From a virus, in IMG/VR virus record IMGVR_UViG_3300025086_000013, positions 30,935 to 94,934 of that record: a stretch of DNA of 64,000 bases; one strand, 5' to 3'. Below the pieces are notes generated by a model. The model saw only the letters and a list, made by a program, of their open reading frames with translations. It was not told the DNA's origin and ran no database searches. Below, in pieces: positions 36,301 through 43,263 of this stretch. Position numbers and translations under genes: made by a program. Position 1 is the stretch's first letter, and each line of letters opens with the position of its first letter.

Positions 36301-39036
36301 TTTAAGAGCATGTGGTTTTGGTGAAGAAAGATTTATAACTAAATCTACAACTTCTTGACCACCTACTGCTACATAATTTAAAGTTGAAAATATTGTAGTT
36401 GCAATTGCCATTAAGTTAGGTAAAGCTTTATAGTTAGTTCCTTTAAACTCTACAGTTCTACCTGGACCAATGTGTCCTGGTGTAAGAGCTGCAGCAGCTT
36501 CTTCTGCTACTTGAACACTACCCATGTATTGAACTTCACCACCTCCTGGACCTAAAGGAAGAGGAAGATCAAGTCCAATAGCAGATAAAGTAAAATTAGT
36601 TTCTGAAAGTTGATTTACACCTTCAGCAGTGACTGATGCTGCAGCTCCTGCTACAGAAGCAGCCATTGTATTTGATGCTCCTGGAGAAATTAATGGTAGT
36701 CCTAGTCCACCAGCCCCACCTGTTATTGATGTTGAGGCATCTACAAGAGCAAATGGTGCAGTTGCAGGCGTTAAAGACGTAATACCAGGTGCTCCTGCTA
36801 AAACACCAGGTAATGGAGGTATTACAGGAGTAGTAGTAATTCCACCCCATGAAGGGTTTTTTCCATCATCTGCTTGTCTAGTTTTTTCAATTTTTTCAAT
36901 TCTTTCACCACGCATTTGATTAATAGCATAACCTACACCAATTATAGCTGCAATGATTGCGGTAAAGTCACGTATTATTGTATTCTTTGGATGTTTTTCT
37001 GCTGTAACAAAATGTCCTTGCTGTCTACCAGCATGAACACCATAACTTTTAATTTCATAAGGATTTAAATAAGGTCTTTTAAATGATGTTTCTGGTGAAT
37101 GAAAAGTAAAAAAATTATTACATGTTGCATAATTTGCACCACCATTTCCACAACTTGTAAAACCTAAAGAGTTCCCAGCTCCATTATCACCCCAAGATAG
37201 AGTTCCATTATCAGTTGTTACTAGATATGGATCTACACCAGGAGAATTATAAGGGTAGTTTGGTATAAGACCTGTTGTACCAATTAATGTAGGGTTATCA
37301 GCACCAGAGTTTCCATCAGCAGGAATAGAATAGTTTCTCATACTCCTTACCATACCTTTTGCCATTATAGATTTATTACCTTGTCTTGAACCTACAAGTA
37401 TTTCATATCCTACAATATTTCTTATAAGAGAACCATCAAAATTTCTTGGCCATGTAATGTTATCAAACTCAACACCTAATACACGTATTCTTTGATTGTC
37501 TACATTAGATTTAAAAACACTACCATCTGTTTGTTCATCTGGAAATTTATGATGTCTAATTGGTGTACCACATAATTCACCCCATCTTCCATTTGGATCT
37601 GTACTAGGATATAACTCTGTAGATTCCCAATATCCCATACTACCCTTTGCTATTATTGTACCACCATCATCTGTAACAGGATTAACAAAAGGACCAAAGT
37701 CATCAGCAACAGCTGTATTATGTGTTTGCCAAAATTCAGTTTCTGTTGCGTCTATAACATTATTACCATCTGCTATTGCTGAATCTGTAGCATTTTTATC
37801 TCTACCTGGTATATGATATGATTCAGATTTTTCTCCTGTAGAATAAATAAACCTTATAAAAAATGAATATTGTTCATCTCTCATAAATGTAGGTTTATTA
37901 CCACCTTTTTTATAATAGTCTGCTGGATATTCTACAGAAACCCATCTAGCACCTATGTGGTTTGCTTGAGGTTGATAATTAAAATCATACTGACTTGTTG
38001 GTCCTATTCTAAGAAGATAGTCATTAAGAGCTATCATTTTATCAGATCTTTCAAAAGCAGGATTTCTTAATGATAGTTGTGAAAATGGAACAGAACCTGC
38101 TTTTGCTGTAGCTTCATTTATATAATCAATATTTATTGATGTTTGTCTTGTACTATATAATCCAACTAATCTTCCTTGTATTTGTTGTTGATTATTAGAT
38201 AATATTACTAATTTAAAAAAATCAAAATTTGTATCTAAATTGCTTATTTCTATATCTAGTGAACAAGCAGTATCATCATGTTCCCATAAAGGTTGTATAT
38301 TTGAAACTCCAATATAATCACCTATTTGTTGTTCGTTTACAGTATATGCAATAAAAGCTTGATATGATCCATTCTTTAATAAACCTCCACTTGGAGATTT
38401 AGAAAGTTTTATACATGGAGTTTTCATTAAAGGTGCTAAACGTATAAGATCACAATCAAGTTGTAATGGATCAGCATTTTCATATACCCAACATGGCTCT
38501 CCTTGTCCTCCTTCTTCTTCCGGACCTGCAACTAGTGTTTGTATCCAAGGTACATTAATGTTTTCTGTAATTCTATCAGCAGGACCTAAATTAAGAGTTC
38601 TAGAAGGATTTCTTCCATCATCCCAATATACTTGCCAAGAACAATCAAAATTTTCTTTAGAGGCTCCTGTAATAAGATTAACTTTATTAAAGTCTAAACA
38701 TTGATCATTAATTAAAGTAGTATATTCACATCTGCTATCATCAAAATAACCTATTTCACTACTTTGATTATCTGTAGAATATATTATCCAGCTATCACCA
38801 AATAGATTAATAAAGCCAATTATAGTATAATCAACACTAATACAATTTAAATTTGCAGGTTCATTACCTATTGTACCAGCATCACCTTTTGCAGAATTGT
38901 TTATACAATTTCTGCAATGAACCCAATTTTCTTGCCCCACAAAACTATCATGGGCATCTTTTGTCATACCTTTGACAAACAGATCCGTATCAATACTAGA
39001 AGTATCTTGAGGTTGTGAATTTTGTCCTTTTGCCAT
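30373..39036 (-). CDS. Tail stabilisation (muzzle-like) protein with embedded metzincin protease
   Basis: 2,887 residues, ATG at 39036. The N-terminal 400 residues (IGNEPAN, IGFINLFGDSW, DCSWQVYW, NPSRTLNL) match what I recall of the crAss-like tail stabilisation (Tstab, P22 gp10-like) or muzzle protein. P22 gp10 has 472 residues, so this one is greatly expanded. A hydrophobic stretch near residue 687 precedes an Ala/Gly/Thr-rich loop. Several cysteine modules of CPxGY type occur between about 1548 and 2610. A metzincin domain occupies about 2275-2545, with HEIGHNLGASH (H2450, E2451, H2454, H2460) and a Met-turn IMGYG (M2538). The C-terminus returns to a helical segment ending LNLSFR, so the protease appears inserted in the tail protein. 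It is encoded next to the ring/tube proteins, as expected. Tail assignment is inferred; the protease signature is plain. Confidence 0.85.
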   Translation of the reverse strand: MAKGQNSQPQDTSSIDTDLFVKGMTKDAHDSFVGQENWVHCRNCINNSAKGDAGTIGNEPANLNCISVDYTIIGFINLFGDSWIIYSTDNQSSEIGYFDDSRCEYTTLINDQCLDFNKVNLITGASKENFDCSWQVYWDDGRNPSRTLNLGPADRITENINVPWIQTLVAGPEEEGGQGEPCWVYENADPLQLDCDLIRLAPLMKTPCIKLSKSPSGGLLKNGSYQAFIAYTVNEQQIGDYIGVSNIQPLWEHDDTACSLDIEISNLDTNFDFFKLVILSNNQQQIQGRLVGLYSTRQTSINIDYINEATAKAGSVPFSQLSLRNPAFERSDKMIALNDYLLRIGPTSQYDFNYQPQANHIGARWVSVEYPADYYKKGGNKPTFMRDEQYSFFIRFIYSTGEKSESYHIPGRDKNATDSAIADGNNVIDATETEFWQTHNTAVADDFGPFVNPVTDDGGTIIAKGSMGYWESTELYPSTDPNGRWGELCGTPIRHHKFPDEQTDGSVFKSNVDNQRIRVLGVEFDNITWPRNFDGSLIRNIVGYEILVGSRQGNKSIMAKGMVRSMRNYSIPADGNSGADNPTLIGTTGLIPNYPYNSPGVDPYLVTTDNGTLSWGDNGAGNSLGFTSCGNGGANYATCNNFFTFHSPETSFKRPYLNPYEIKSYGVHAGRQQGHFVTAEKHPKNTIIRDFTAIIAAIIGVGYAINQMRGERIEKIEKTRQADDGKNPSWGGITTTPVIPPLPGVLAGAPGITSLTPATAPFALVDASTSITGGAGGLGLPLISPGASNTMAASVAGAAASVTAEGVNQLSETNFTLSAIGLDLPLPLGPGGGEVQYMGSVQVAEEAAAALTPGHIGPGRTVEFKGTNYKALPNLMAIATTIFSTLNYVAVGGQEVVDLVINLSSPKPHALKYNSYGLYGTEIPRANGLVFRNRLGKSGYVGNTIQDFGSEFTADNMRINNLFRPSTVVLQTQGNQVGNPISMNELVNPFGGWLDTSRQTLSTLSGAFGDGIYGNPTGGHYSSLIAAHYVALKFNMQNQYGQLDGIKQLPIPCIQCFKDAKVLQPGEEGFVPGPATGSGTEWTPNQGDCAEIYNERGLFIPQEDDTYVSDCLFGGDVYLNRYNEKVIMPFFWQFLKDNEPDEFPFQYQNYQNVPYARHWMDMTKFDMINMISPLLNFSFNWTAGGIPSTLHNLDIPGSDAGDATTEIGSGDWSFGSGAPGAGTQFNFFIHKTAYMYTHCSGVNDFFVESELNMGYRDYGGDRKEKHYDWTNYTDIDQLFHVDIIKEGNFYKYDDSLSKSNLNSQMITYGTIQPRDYDPSVADNCFKHYPKRVIYSLQAFNEAKKDFWRVYLPNNYKDFKNAPSTIKPVSKSGALILFPHLAPQLFQGVDTLTTDFETKLSIGDGGLFNEPMQQITTADLPHEYGSCEDSLSAINTPSGVFYISQAQGKIFNYAQGLTNIADAGLKQWFNKYLPSRLLAAYPELEGTDYADNPVFGIGVQSVYDPNYDIVYFSKKDYEPCNPECIEFDEELGLVINETECYGVAQVPDCPEGTEYDPETDECCTFNYYEANYYQDLEAAETIIVQNPSWEYTMDDFGVPGNWPLIWPPWTISEQRYGSTSDMWKYEPGIGTSGTDGTPPTSNWMGPLTGNGSHVLAYGLREEPEEYSTYFNDWGDPSTSMAQYWEVCGFLTPDIQPGNWTVGGGYDEELDTEYPDWPAVQGQSYLSLVTNHAGWVEHVSTPMLDTAGNPTDLQPGVVYRGTIALGGPPDTVGYYVISEEGHKTYYTIANITYDLNHEMGIEIWGSQSSCDLGELLWISPAVDGINGTITDYHGIDDDSTIGAQTGSEDFPIRVNLQPDGPEPYEWNTWASMNGSTQIPYVFMPYGGPWPYLTIRCRSNYPNNPLTSSTYVSVDNFQPPVPDPVFACDCPQGDLFFTGTPFPATEQDCIECEGECVECVERICDPAPYIDVITPVDLENNEFFTDISWTVSYDPKIKGWISFHDWHPELTMSSYNHFLTTNTIKGLDPICPPGYTMDEFGMCINDATWECGPGYELDETLDPPQCCKVEYGGNYGQGTPDFTFDFAIIDDGDDMPPFNRIHIENASVTKNKNNSIYFEIEDSILKDIRLSKPKRFSITVPFMDNQTLKLPLELVNVHSKDFQVVLETEKGRVKDPYVSKAVSYKIRGEKDLKGSITFMETKMFGVIRKGKKIYEFTVEDSDVKKKASKDKTKYILYNTFDSKRIPIFDCATTDDITKAARKASAKQARSSTGGCIKMAIEIDKYTYEEFNNGDEADNINALTDWVTMIIAGVSEVYEDQLDTQVTLNYLRIWTLNDNFSMSFPCGGCDNGSIHKIRTCYLQTLIAEWTTDPDLIAVDRSLVYIFSMNDEVLEGGQAWGIGGVCNHDVSPDYCESTPGAYGIAAPLSQNIEFNPEGFLNSDFDSSWSFKVVMHEIGHNLGASHTHSCTAYDPDPDFGFFGGPLDTLNSYQDTYIETYEAWDAGELDDNEDPIEAPGCFDPPGNIPPDTANFYSNVQYATIMGYGQWGIGTGDFEFPWEFHPVVIDQRLEPTLQDALDEGCLECSTDDPITEIVDPGGTTGIELTALTCECPEGYDMYFIGTWDPAEEIDCLTIFNEQESTIGVECKIRICEDEFNIAPQVFPVTESSSLWKHNVRCDLFNNYYDIQYPWEIELVESVGQAVNTVRSVEYQMEAFEYKVQLDDEGCALNYGCDDRWHDLMYNFDEAIIYNTEQVSGLLTLVEQTPDVNDIISYPIIGANDIQILYSKVEQKYRFDQFWDITSNRNVSESMFITQLNGYIRDLNDAYLDYNKPQLERKKFRHYVNNLILRKRVEETEGFWIDEFHFQPGEVILHQRKMLLKLVNTKLNLSFR
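31402..32214 (-). other. Metzincin (reprolysin-like) metalloprotease domain
   Basis: This is residues of about 2275-2545 of the 2,887-residue protein. The full zinc signature HExxHxxGxxH is present as H2450-E-I-G-H2454-N-L-G-A-S-H2460. A Met-turn (TIMGYG, M2538) follows 78 residues later. The upstream part (IEIDKYTYEEF, then GVSEVYE and LRIWT) fits reprolysin/M12B-like peptidases. All key residues are intact, so it should be active. Confidence 0.88.
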
Positions 39037-39046
39037 TATACACTAT

Positions 39047-39955
39047 TTATCTAACTGGAAAACTTTTAAACATATCATAGTAATTACTATATTGTGCTTT
39101 TCTATTAACTTCCCATATTTTTTGTACCTCCTTAAAGTCAGGAGTATTAATAAATCCTAAAGCATTATTTCTAGCAGCTCTAAGTTTTTGTTCTATATAA
39201 CTTATTTTTTGTGAAACTTGTTCTCCACTAAATAACATGTTTTCTAATATTCTTTGTTTTAATGCATACTCATAGTATTCATTACAGTATGGATGGTCAA
39301 GCACTAATAATTCTCCATCTTCATTTTCCATGGCTCCTTGATAATTTATATAAACTTTTCCTGATGTAAAATTTGTTAATAAAAATCCATCTTTAATTTC
39401 TGCTACATCCATTGCTTGAATATTAATATTTGGACAATCACATTGCAAAGAACCAGTATTATCTTTTATTCTTAAAGGATAGAATCTACTAGAAGTTCTA
39501 TATTGTTCAGCACCCATATATTGAACAACCATGTATTGATCATATACTGTTTTTCCATTTTCTTCTTTAGGACAAGTTTGAACAACGCAAACATCTTTAC
39601 ATGTAGGATCATCACAAGGACCGGTATCACCACCGTCTGGAGCAGGTACATATTTAGTTTGAGTTGTATCTACATGTGTACCTGAAGGAAATGTATTTCT
39701 TATTTTAAATTCATCACAAACAAAAGCATAATTTAAATACTTAAAATCTGAAGGTAATTTAACTTTATTGTGTTCAACTTCTAAAAGATCTTCCTTAGTT
39801 CTATGTATTCTTAATCCTAAATCATAATTAACACGAGTTGCTACTTTAATTAATTGTTGAGGTTCTATCATTCCTTCTAGAGATTGTCCAGAAAAATCAA
39901 TACTAACATCAGCTAACAATTGATCAAAAGTTCTATATTTATGTGATATTGCCAT
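39047..39955 (-). CDS. Probable tail ring or neck structural protein
   Basis: 302 residues, ATG at 39955, overlapping the preceding stop by one base. The start AISHKYRTFDQLLADVSIDF and the C-terminal helical part (EQVSQKISYIEQKLRAARNNALGFINTPDF) resemble crAss-like neck/tail ring proteins as I remember them. The middle has eight cysteines in about 80 residues (CDDPTCKDVC, CPKEEN, CDCPN), which may form disulfides or bind metal. It lies between the tail-tube-like gene and the muzzle protein, the usual place for ring components. No enzymatic motif was seen. Assignment to a particular ring is not possible from sequence alone. Confidence 0.62.
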   Translation of the reverse strand: MAISHKYRTFDQLLADVSIDFSGQSLEGMIEPQQLIKVATRVNYDLGLRIHRTKEDLLEVEHNKVKLPSDFKYLNYAFVCDEFKIRNTFPSGTHVDTTQTKYVPAPDGGDTGPCDDPTCKDVCVVQTCPKEENGKTVYDQYMVVQYMGAEQYRTSSRFYPLRIKDNTGSLQCDCPNINIQAMDVAEIKDGFLLTNFTSGKVYINYQGAMENEDGELLVLDHPYCNEYYEYALKQRILENMLFSGEQVSQKISYIEQKLRAARNNALGFINTPDFKEVQKIWEVNRKAQYSNYYDMFKSFPVR

Positions 39956-40629
39956 TATCTATTTACATTTTGTTTATTATCTCCATCTTCTGCAGGAGCT
40001 TTCATTGTATTAAATGTCTCTTGTAAAACTTGTTGTTCTATTTCAGCATGTAAAAATTCTGGTACAAAAAATCTTTGCATATATCTAGGAGGATCACAAT
40101 TATCAGTAGGATCACAATTAAACTTTGATATATCACCTTCAAAAATGCCTTCTATCTTTATAGCTTCCCATTCTATATTTGGAAGATATAAGTAATCATT
40201 TATCCACCAAAAATATTTTGTTTTATTATATTTAAATGAAGTTGTATTAGCCATTGCAGTAAATGTAGCAGGAGAAGTTGCTTGTACATTTACAGATCCA
40301 TCAATAGAAGAAACACTTCTAATTAATGGTCCCCAATAGCCTTCCATAAATGTTGGAAGTTTTAATCTTGTACGTTTAATTGTGCAATCACTTTTTATTC
40401 CACAACAATTTGATTCTATCTTATCTACATCAACTAAATCAACAAAAGTTAAAGTTTGCCATACACTATTAAACTTCATAAGTTTATTTGCACCATCTTG
40501 TCTTCTCATAAGAAGTGTAGAGTACTTTTTTATTAAGCTATATAAGTATCTATCTGTAACAAAAGCATCTTCAGATTCTGCTTTTATTTGATTTCTAATT
40601 CTAGATACTACATCCCCTATTGTTGTCAT
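39955..40629 (-). CDS. Probable tail tubular protein (head completion, P22 gp4-like)
   Basis: 224 residues, ATG at 40629. The N-terminus (GDVVSRIRNQIKAESEDAFVTDRYLYSLIKKYSTLLMRRQ) is a helical pair of the kind found in head-completion/tail-tube proteins of podoviruses, and matches what I recall of the crAss-like tail tubular protein. The C-terminal part (PPRYMQRFFVPEFLHAEIEQQVLQETF) is also helical, with a beta-rich core between. It overlaps the next gene by one base (TAATG), which suggests translational coupling. In related phages this protein joins the portal to the tail rings. The call rests on fold-like pattern and position. Confidence 0.62.
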   Translation of the reverse strand: MTTIGDVVSRIRNQIKAESEDAFVTDRYLYSLIKKYSTLLMRRQDGANKLMKFNSVWQTLTFVDLVDVDKIESNCCGIKSDCTIKRTRLKLPTFMEGYWGPLIRSVSSIDGSVNVQATSPATFTAMANTTSFKYNKTKYFWWINDYLYLPNIEWEAIKIEGIFEGDISKFNCDPTDNCDPPRYMQRFFVPEFLHAEIEQQVLQETFNTMKAPAEDGDNKQNVNR

Positions 40630-40640
40630 ATTATAATATT

Positions 40641-41156
40641 TTATTTTTTATACATATCAGCAACTCTTTTTTTGCTTTCCATTACAATATACTTTGACCA
40701 TTGTTCTGGATATGTTTTTGCTACAGATCTTTTAAATTGTCTAACAGCTTTAAATTGCCATAACTCTCTATTTTTAAATCTATATTTAGTAGAATAGTTA
40801 GTATAAAATATTTTAGCTATTTTACCATCTGTATTTAAATTCCTATTTTGTAAAACCTTACCATATTCTTTTGATAAAGAATAGTTAGTGTTTACACTTT
40901 TAGCAGCTGGGCATGTTCCTATAAATAAGTAACCTAAAGAATCAGGTAGCTCCACACCTTCTCTATTATTTATTACTTCTTCCCACAGTTTAGTGTTATA
41001 TAATTTAATAATTTTTTTAAGTTTAGTATCATCAATATTTTCATATATAGGATACTTTTCTTTGAATTCTTTAATTAAATCAGAATTCAAAAGTCCTAAA
41101 ACTTTTTCTCTATATCTAGGAGCAGTTAAGTCTGGAGCTTTAAAATTACTTATCAT
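40641..41156 (-). CDS. Conserved crAss-like protein in the tail-ring cluster
   Basis: 171 residues from the ATG at 41156. A longer reading from a TTG at 41171 adds MYSIN, but the ATG gives the sensible N-terminus MISNFKAPDLTAPRYR and leaves a promoter-like motif just upstream. The protein is basic. Features include KEKYP, ELPDSLGYLFIGTC and a C-terminal arginine/lysine-rich segment (FYTNYSTKYRFKNRELWQFK, then RQFKRSVAKTYP). I recall similar proteins, without known function, beside the tail-tube gene of other crAss-like phages. It could be a ring component or a small DNA-contacting neck protein. No domain is recognised. Confidence 0.6.
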   Translation of the reverse strand: MISNFKAPDLTAPRYREKVLGLLNSDLIKEFKEKYPIYENIDDTKLKKIIKLYNTKLWEEVINNREGVELPDSLGYLFIGTCPAAKSVNTNYSLSKEYGKVLQNRNLNTDGKIAKIFYTNYSTKYRFKNRELWQFKAVRQFKRSVAKTYPEQWSKYIVMESKKRVADMYKK

Positions 41157-41171
41157 ATTAATACTATACAA

Positions 41172-41186
41172 TATAATTTACAAAAA
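41172..41186 (-). promoter_or_regulatory. Variant late-promoter-like motif
   Basis: The minus strand reads TTTTTGTAAATTATA, one base away from the recurrent TTTTGTATATTATA core, and ends 16 bases before the ATG at 41156. It would drive the three tail-ring genes and the muzzle gene. Its position also favours the ATG at 41156 over the TTG at 41171. Confidence 0.45.
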
Positions 41187-41219
41187 AAAGGGGATTAATA
41201 AAAGTTTAAACCCTATAGA

Positions 41220-42428
41220 TTAATCAGGAGAATAAGTTAGTTCACATATATTACCTTTATTATAATCATGTAATTCTATTACACCTGACCTTTTAGAACC
41301 TACAAATTTATTATGATAATGCCAATAATCTGTTCTAGAGAGACTTGGTAATATCTTTAGCATAAACCCTGTACGTTCATTTGTAGTAATATATTCTACT
41401 TTCTTTTTATGATGTAAATGACCTGTAAATAAAGTTCTATTTGTAGTTATACCCCATTGTTGTGGAAACTCTGTAGCATAAAGTAAAAGTGAATTTTTAG
41501 TATTTACATCCCCATGTTCAAAAGCAAAAAAGTTATCACCCCATGTATATACTTTTCTTTCAAGATATGTTACATCCCAAAGTATATTAGGATCATCTAT
41601 AGCTCTAGATAAAGCATGAGTTAAATGAAATGAAGATAATCTATCATGGTTACCAGGAATATAAACAACTTGAAGATCATCACAATATTGTTTTATAAAA
41701 TTAATACTCCAGTATATTGCATCAAATGCTTGAGTATAAGCTTCAGTGGCAGTAGAACAATTATCTAATGGTGTACCAGAAGTTGTAGTACCAGCCCAAC
41801 TATCCATATTCATTAAATCTCCTCCTACTACATAATATATTTTTTTAAGATTATGGCTAGCATGTGCTCTTTCTACAAGATCCATAATAGTTTCCTCAAA
41901 ATCTTTATCTATAGTTTCATTACCTTGTTTACCAAAATGAATATCTTGTAATGACAAAACAGCACATACATCTTTTTTACCTTCACTTTTAATTCTTTTA
42001 ACTGGAGAGAATTTTTTTGGTTTCCAGTTTTCAAGTAATTGCTCTATATGAGCAGTATCATCATTTTTAAGCTTTGTAATTAAAGCTGATATACGCCAGT
42101 GATCTGACATTTGTTTATTCCAATATTGTGACAACTTCCATTGTGTTGTATCAATATTTAATATTTGTATAATTTCTTCAGGAGATTTAGGTTCTGTATT
42201 TGAGATTCCAGTAATCTTTCCTTGGCCGTTTTCCATGTCATATGATGATGTACAATCATCTGTAACATATCCCATATCTTTTTCTTCTTTTCTTTTTTCC
42301 CTTCCTTCTGCATATATTTCTTTTTTTATTTTATCAAATTCTTCTTCTGTTATTCCTAATCTTTCTGCACAATACTCTGAATTCTTTTTCCATTTTAAAG
42401 CGTTTTTTACTTTTTCTTTTAAACTCAT
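41220..42428 (-). CDS. Calcineurin-like metallophosphoesterase
   Basis: 402 residues, ATG at 42428. All the family's metal motifs appear in order: D-x-H (SLQDIHFGK, about residue 161), GGD-x-x-N (VGGDLMNMD, about 202), GNHD (PGNHDRLSS, about 259), an H (FEHGD, about 305) and GHLHH (about 333). It should therefore be an active two-metal phosphoesterase or nuclease. The N-terminal 150 residues are lysine/glutamate-rich with a short helix-turn-helix-like segment (AERLGITEEEFDKI). The substrate cannot be told from sequence; DNA ends (Mre11-like) or nucleotides are possible. It sits among tail genes and follows a terminator and a promoter-like motif, so it may start its own transcript. Confidence 0.88.
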   Translation of the reverse strand: MSLKEKVKNALKWKKNSEYCAERLGITEEEFDKIKKEIYAEGREKRKEEKDMGYVTDDCTSSYDMENGQGKITGISNTEPKSPEEIIQILNIDTTQWKLSQYWNKQMSDHWRISALITKLKNDDTAHIEQLLENWKPKKFSPVKRIKSEGKKDVCAVLSLQDIHFGKQGNETIDKDFEETIMDLVERAHASHNLKKIYYVVGGDLMNMDSWAGTTTSGTPLDNCSTATEAYTQAFDAIYWSINFIKQYCDDLQVVYIPGNHDRLSSFHLTHALSRAIDDPNILWDVTYLERKVYTWGDNFFAFEHGDVNTKNSLLLYATEFPQQWGITTNRTLFTGHLHHKKKVEYITTNERTGFMLKILPSLSRTDYWHYHNKFVGSKRSGVIELHDYNKGNICELTYSPD

Positions 42429-42452
42429 AAGATAGCTATATTAATTAGTGGT

Positions 42453-42470
42453 GCTAATATATAAAAAAAT
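42453..42470 (-). promoter_or_regulatory. Weak late-promoter-like motif upstream of the metallophosphoesterase
   Basis: The minus strand reads ATTTTTTTATATATTAGC, a degenerate match to TTTTGTATATTATA. It lies about 25 bases before the ATG at 42428 and directly after a terminator, where a new transcript would be expected. Confidence 0.3.
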
Positions 42471-42485
42471 TATTAATAAAAAAAA

Positions 42486-42511
42486 GAACCCCAGATGAAT
42501 ATCTAGGGTTC
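42486..42511 (-). terminator. Rho-independent terminator after the 228-aa gene
   Basis: GAACCC pairs with GGGTTC, extended by AGA/TCT after one mismatch, with a six-base loop. On the minus strand it is followed by TTCTTTTTTT. It lies 48 bases beyond the TAG of the gene ending at 42559. Confidence 0.8.
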
Positions 42512-42558
42512 CAGCGTTTCGTGAGAGTTAAAACCAACAAAAAAACCTCCACACTTCG

Positions 42559-43245
42559 CTATTCTGGTATAGTTACATATAATGTTGCTGATCCTGGATC
42601 AACTGTAAAAAGTTCTACTGTATCTTCTTCTTCTATAGAGTACTGTGTAGTTAACTTAAACATATATGTATTTCCTGGTATTAACGGAACCATGGCACCG
42701 GTAACAGTAAATGAATTTGACAATAAAGGATTCATCAATGTATTAAACTGTGGTATTTCTTCCCATATGTTACTTCCTACTGCTGAATAAAATAAATTCA
42801 TAGAACTTAAAGTTTCAGCTTCTAAAGGTTGATAAAGAAAATCATAATAAACTAATTCTACACTATTAGATGTAATACTATTAGCATAGAAATTTTTAAC
42901 TGTATAAGGATAAGCAGATGCATCAGCATGAGCTAAAGCAATTTTTTGTAAAAACTGATCTAATCTTTCTCCTTTACGCATGCATATTTCTACACTTTGT
43001 GCTGCATCTGCATCTGAACCAGTGCCTGGAAAAACACTTCCTGGATCTACTATTTGCATGGTTACACACCAACGGTCTTCTTCATGACAATGTCTTACAC
43101 ATTCTGTACAAGTTACAGTTTCACAAGGCTCTGCAGGAAGATTACAAGTATGACCATCATATGTGCAATTAGCTGGTATATGATAACTAGTATCATTACA
43201 ACCACATGCAGTAGATTTATTTGATTTACATTTTTGACAAGCCAT
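42559..43245 (-). CDS. Cysteine-rich tail or appendage protein with fibronectin-III-like part
   Basis: 228 residues, ATG at 43245, TAG stop. The first 65 residues hold twelve cysteines (CQKCK, CGC, CTYDGHTC, CETVTCTECVRHCHEEDRWC), suggesting a zinc-binding or disulfide-rich head. The rest looks like beta sandwich: SITSNSVELVYYDF, and LIPGNTYMFKLTTQYS, which is typical of fibronectin type III strands. It starts 18 bases after the stop of the collagen-like fibre gene and is followed by a terminator, so it probably forms a complex with that fibre. No catalytic motif was seen. A cap or adaptor of the fibre is the simplest idea. Confidence 0.6.
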   Translation of the reverse strand: MACQKCKSNKSTACGCNDTSYHIPANCTYDGHTCNLPAEPCETVTCTECVRHCHEEDRWCVTMQIVDPGSVFPGTGSDADAAQSVEICMRKGERLDQFLQKIALAHADASAYPYTVKNFYANSITSNSVELVYYDFLYQPLEAETLSSMNLFYSAVGSNIWEEIPQFNTLMNPLLSNSFTVTGAMVPLIPGNTYMFKLTTQYSIEEEDTVELFTVDPGSATLYVTIPE

Positions 43246-43263
43246 ATTCTTATTATTTAATTA

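Noticed and set aside
41157-41171. Upstream TTG start adding five residues (MYSIN) to the 171-aa tail-cluster protein
   Set aside because: The ATG at 41156 gives a better N-terminus, and the TTG would lie only one base from the promoter-like motif at 41172-41186.
42429-42558. Additional small gene in the largest intergenic gap (130 bases)
   Set aside because: The gap is explained by a terminator and a weak promoter-like motif; no well-placed start and frame fill it.
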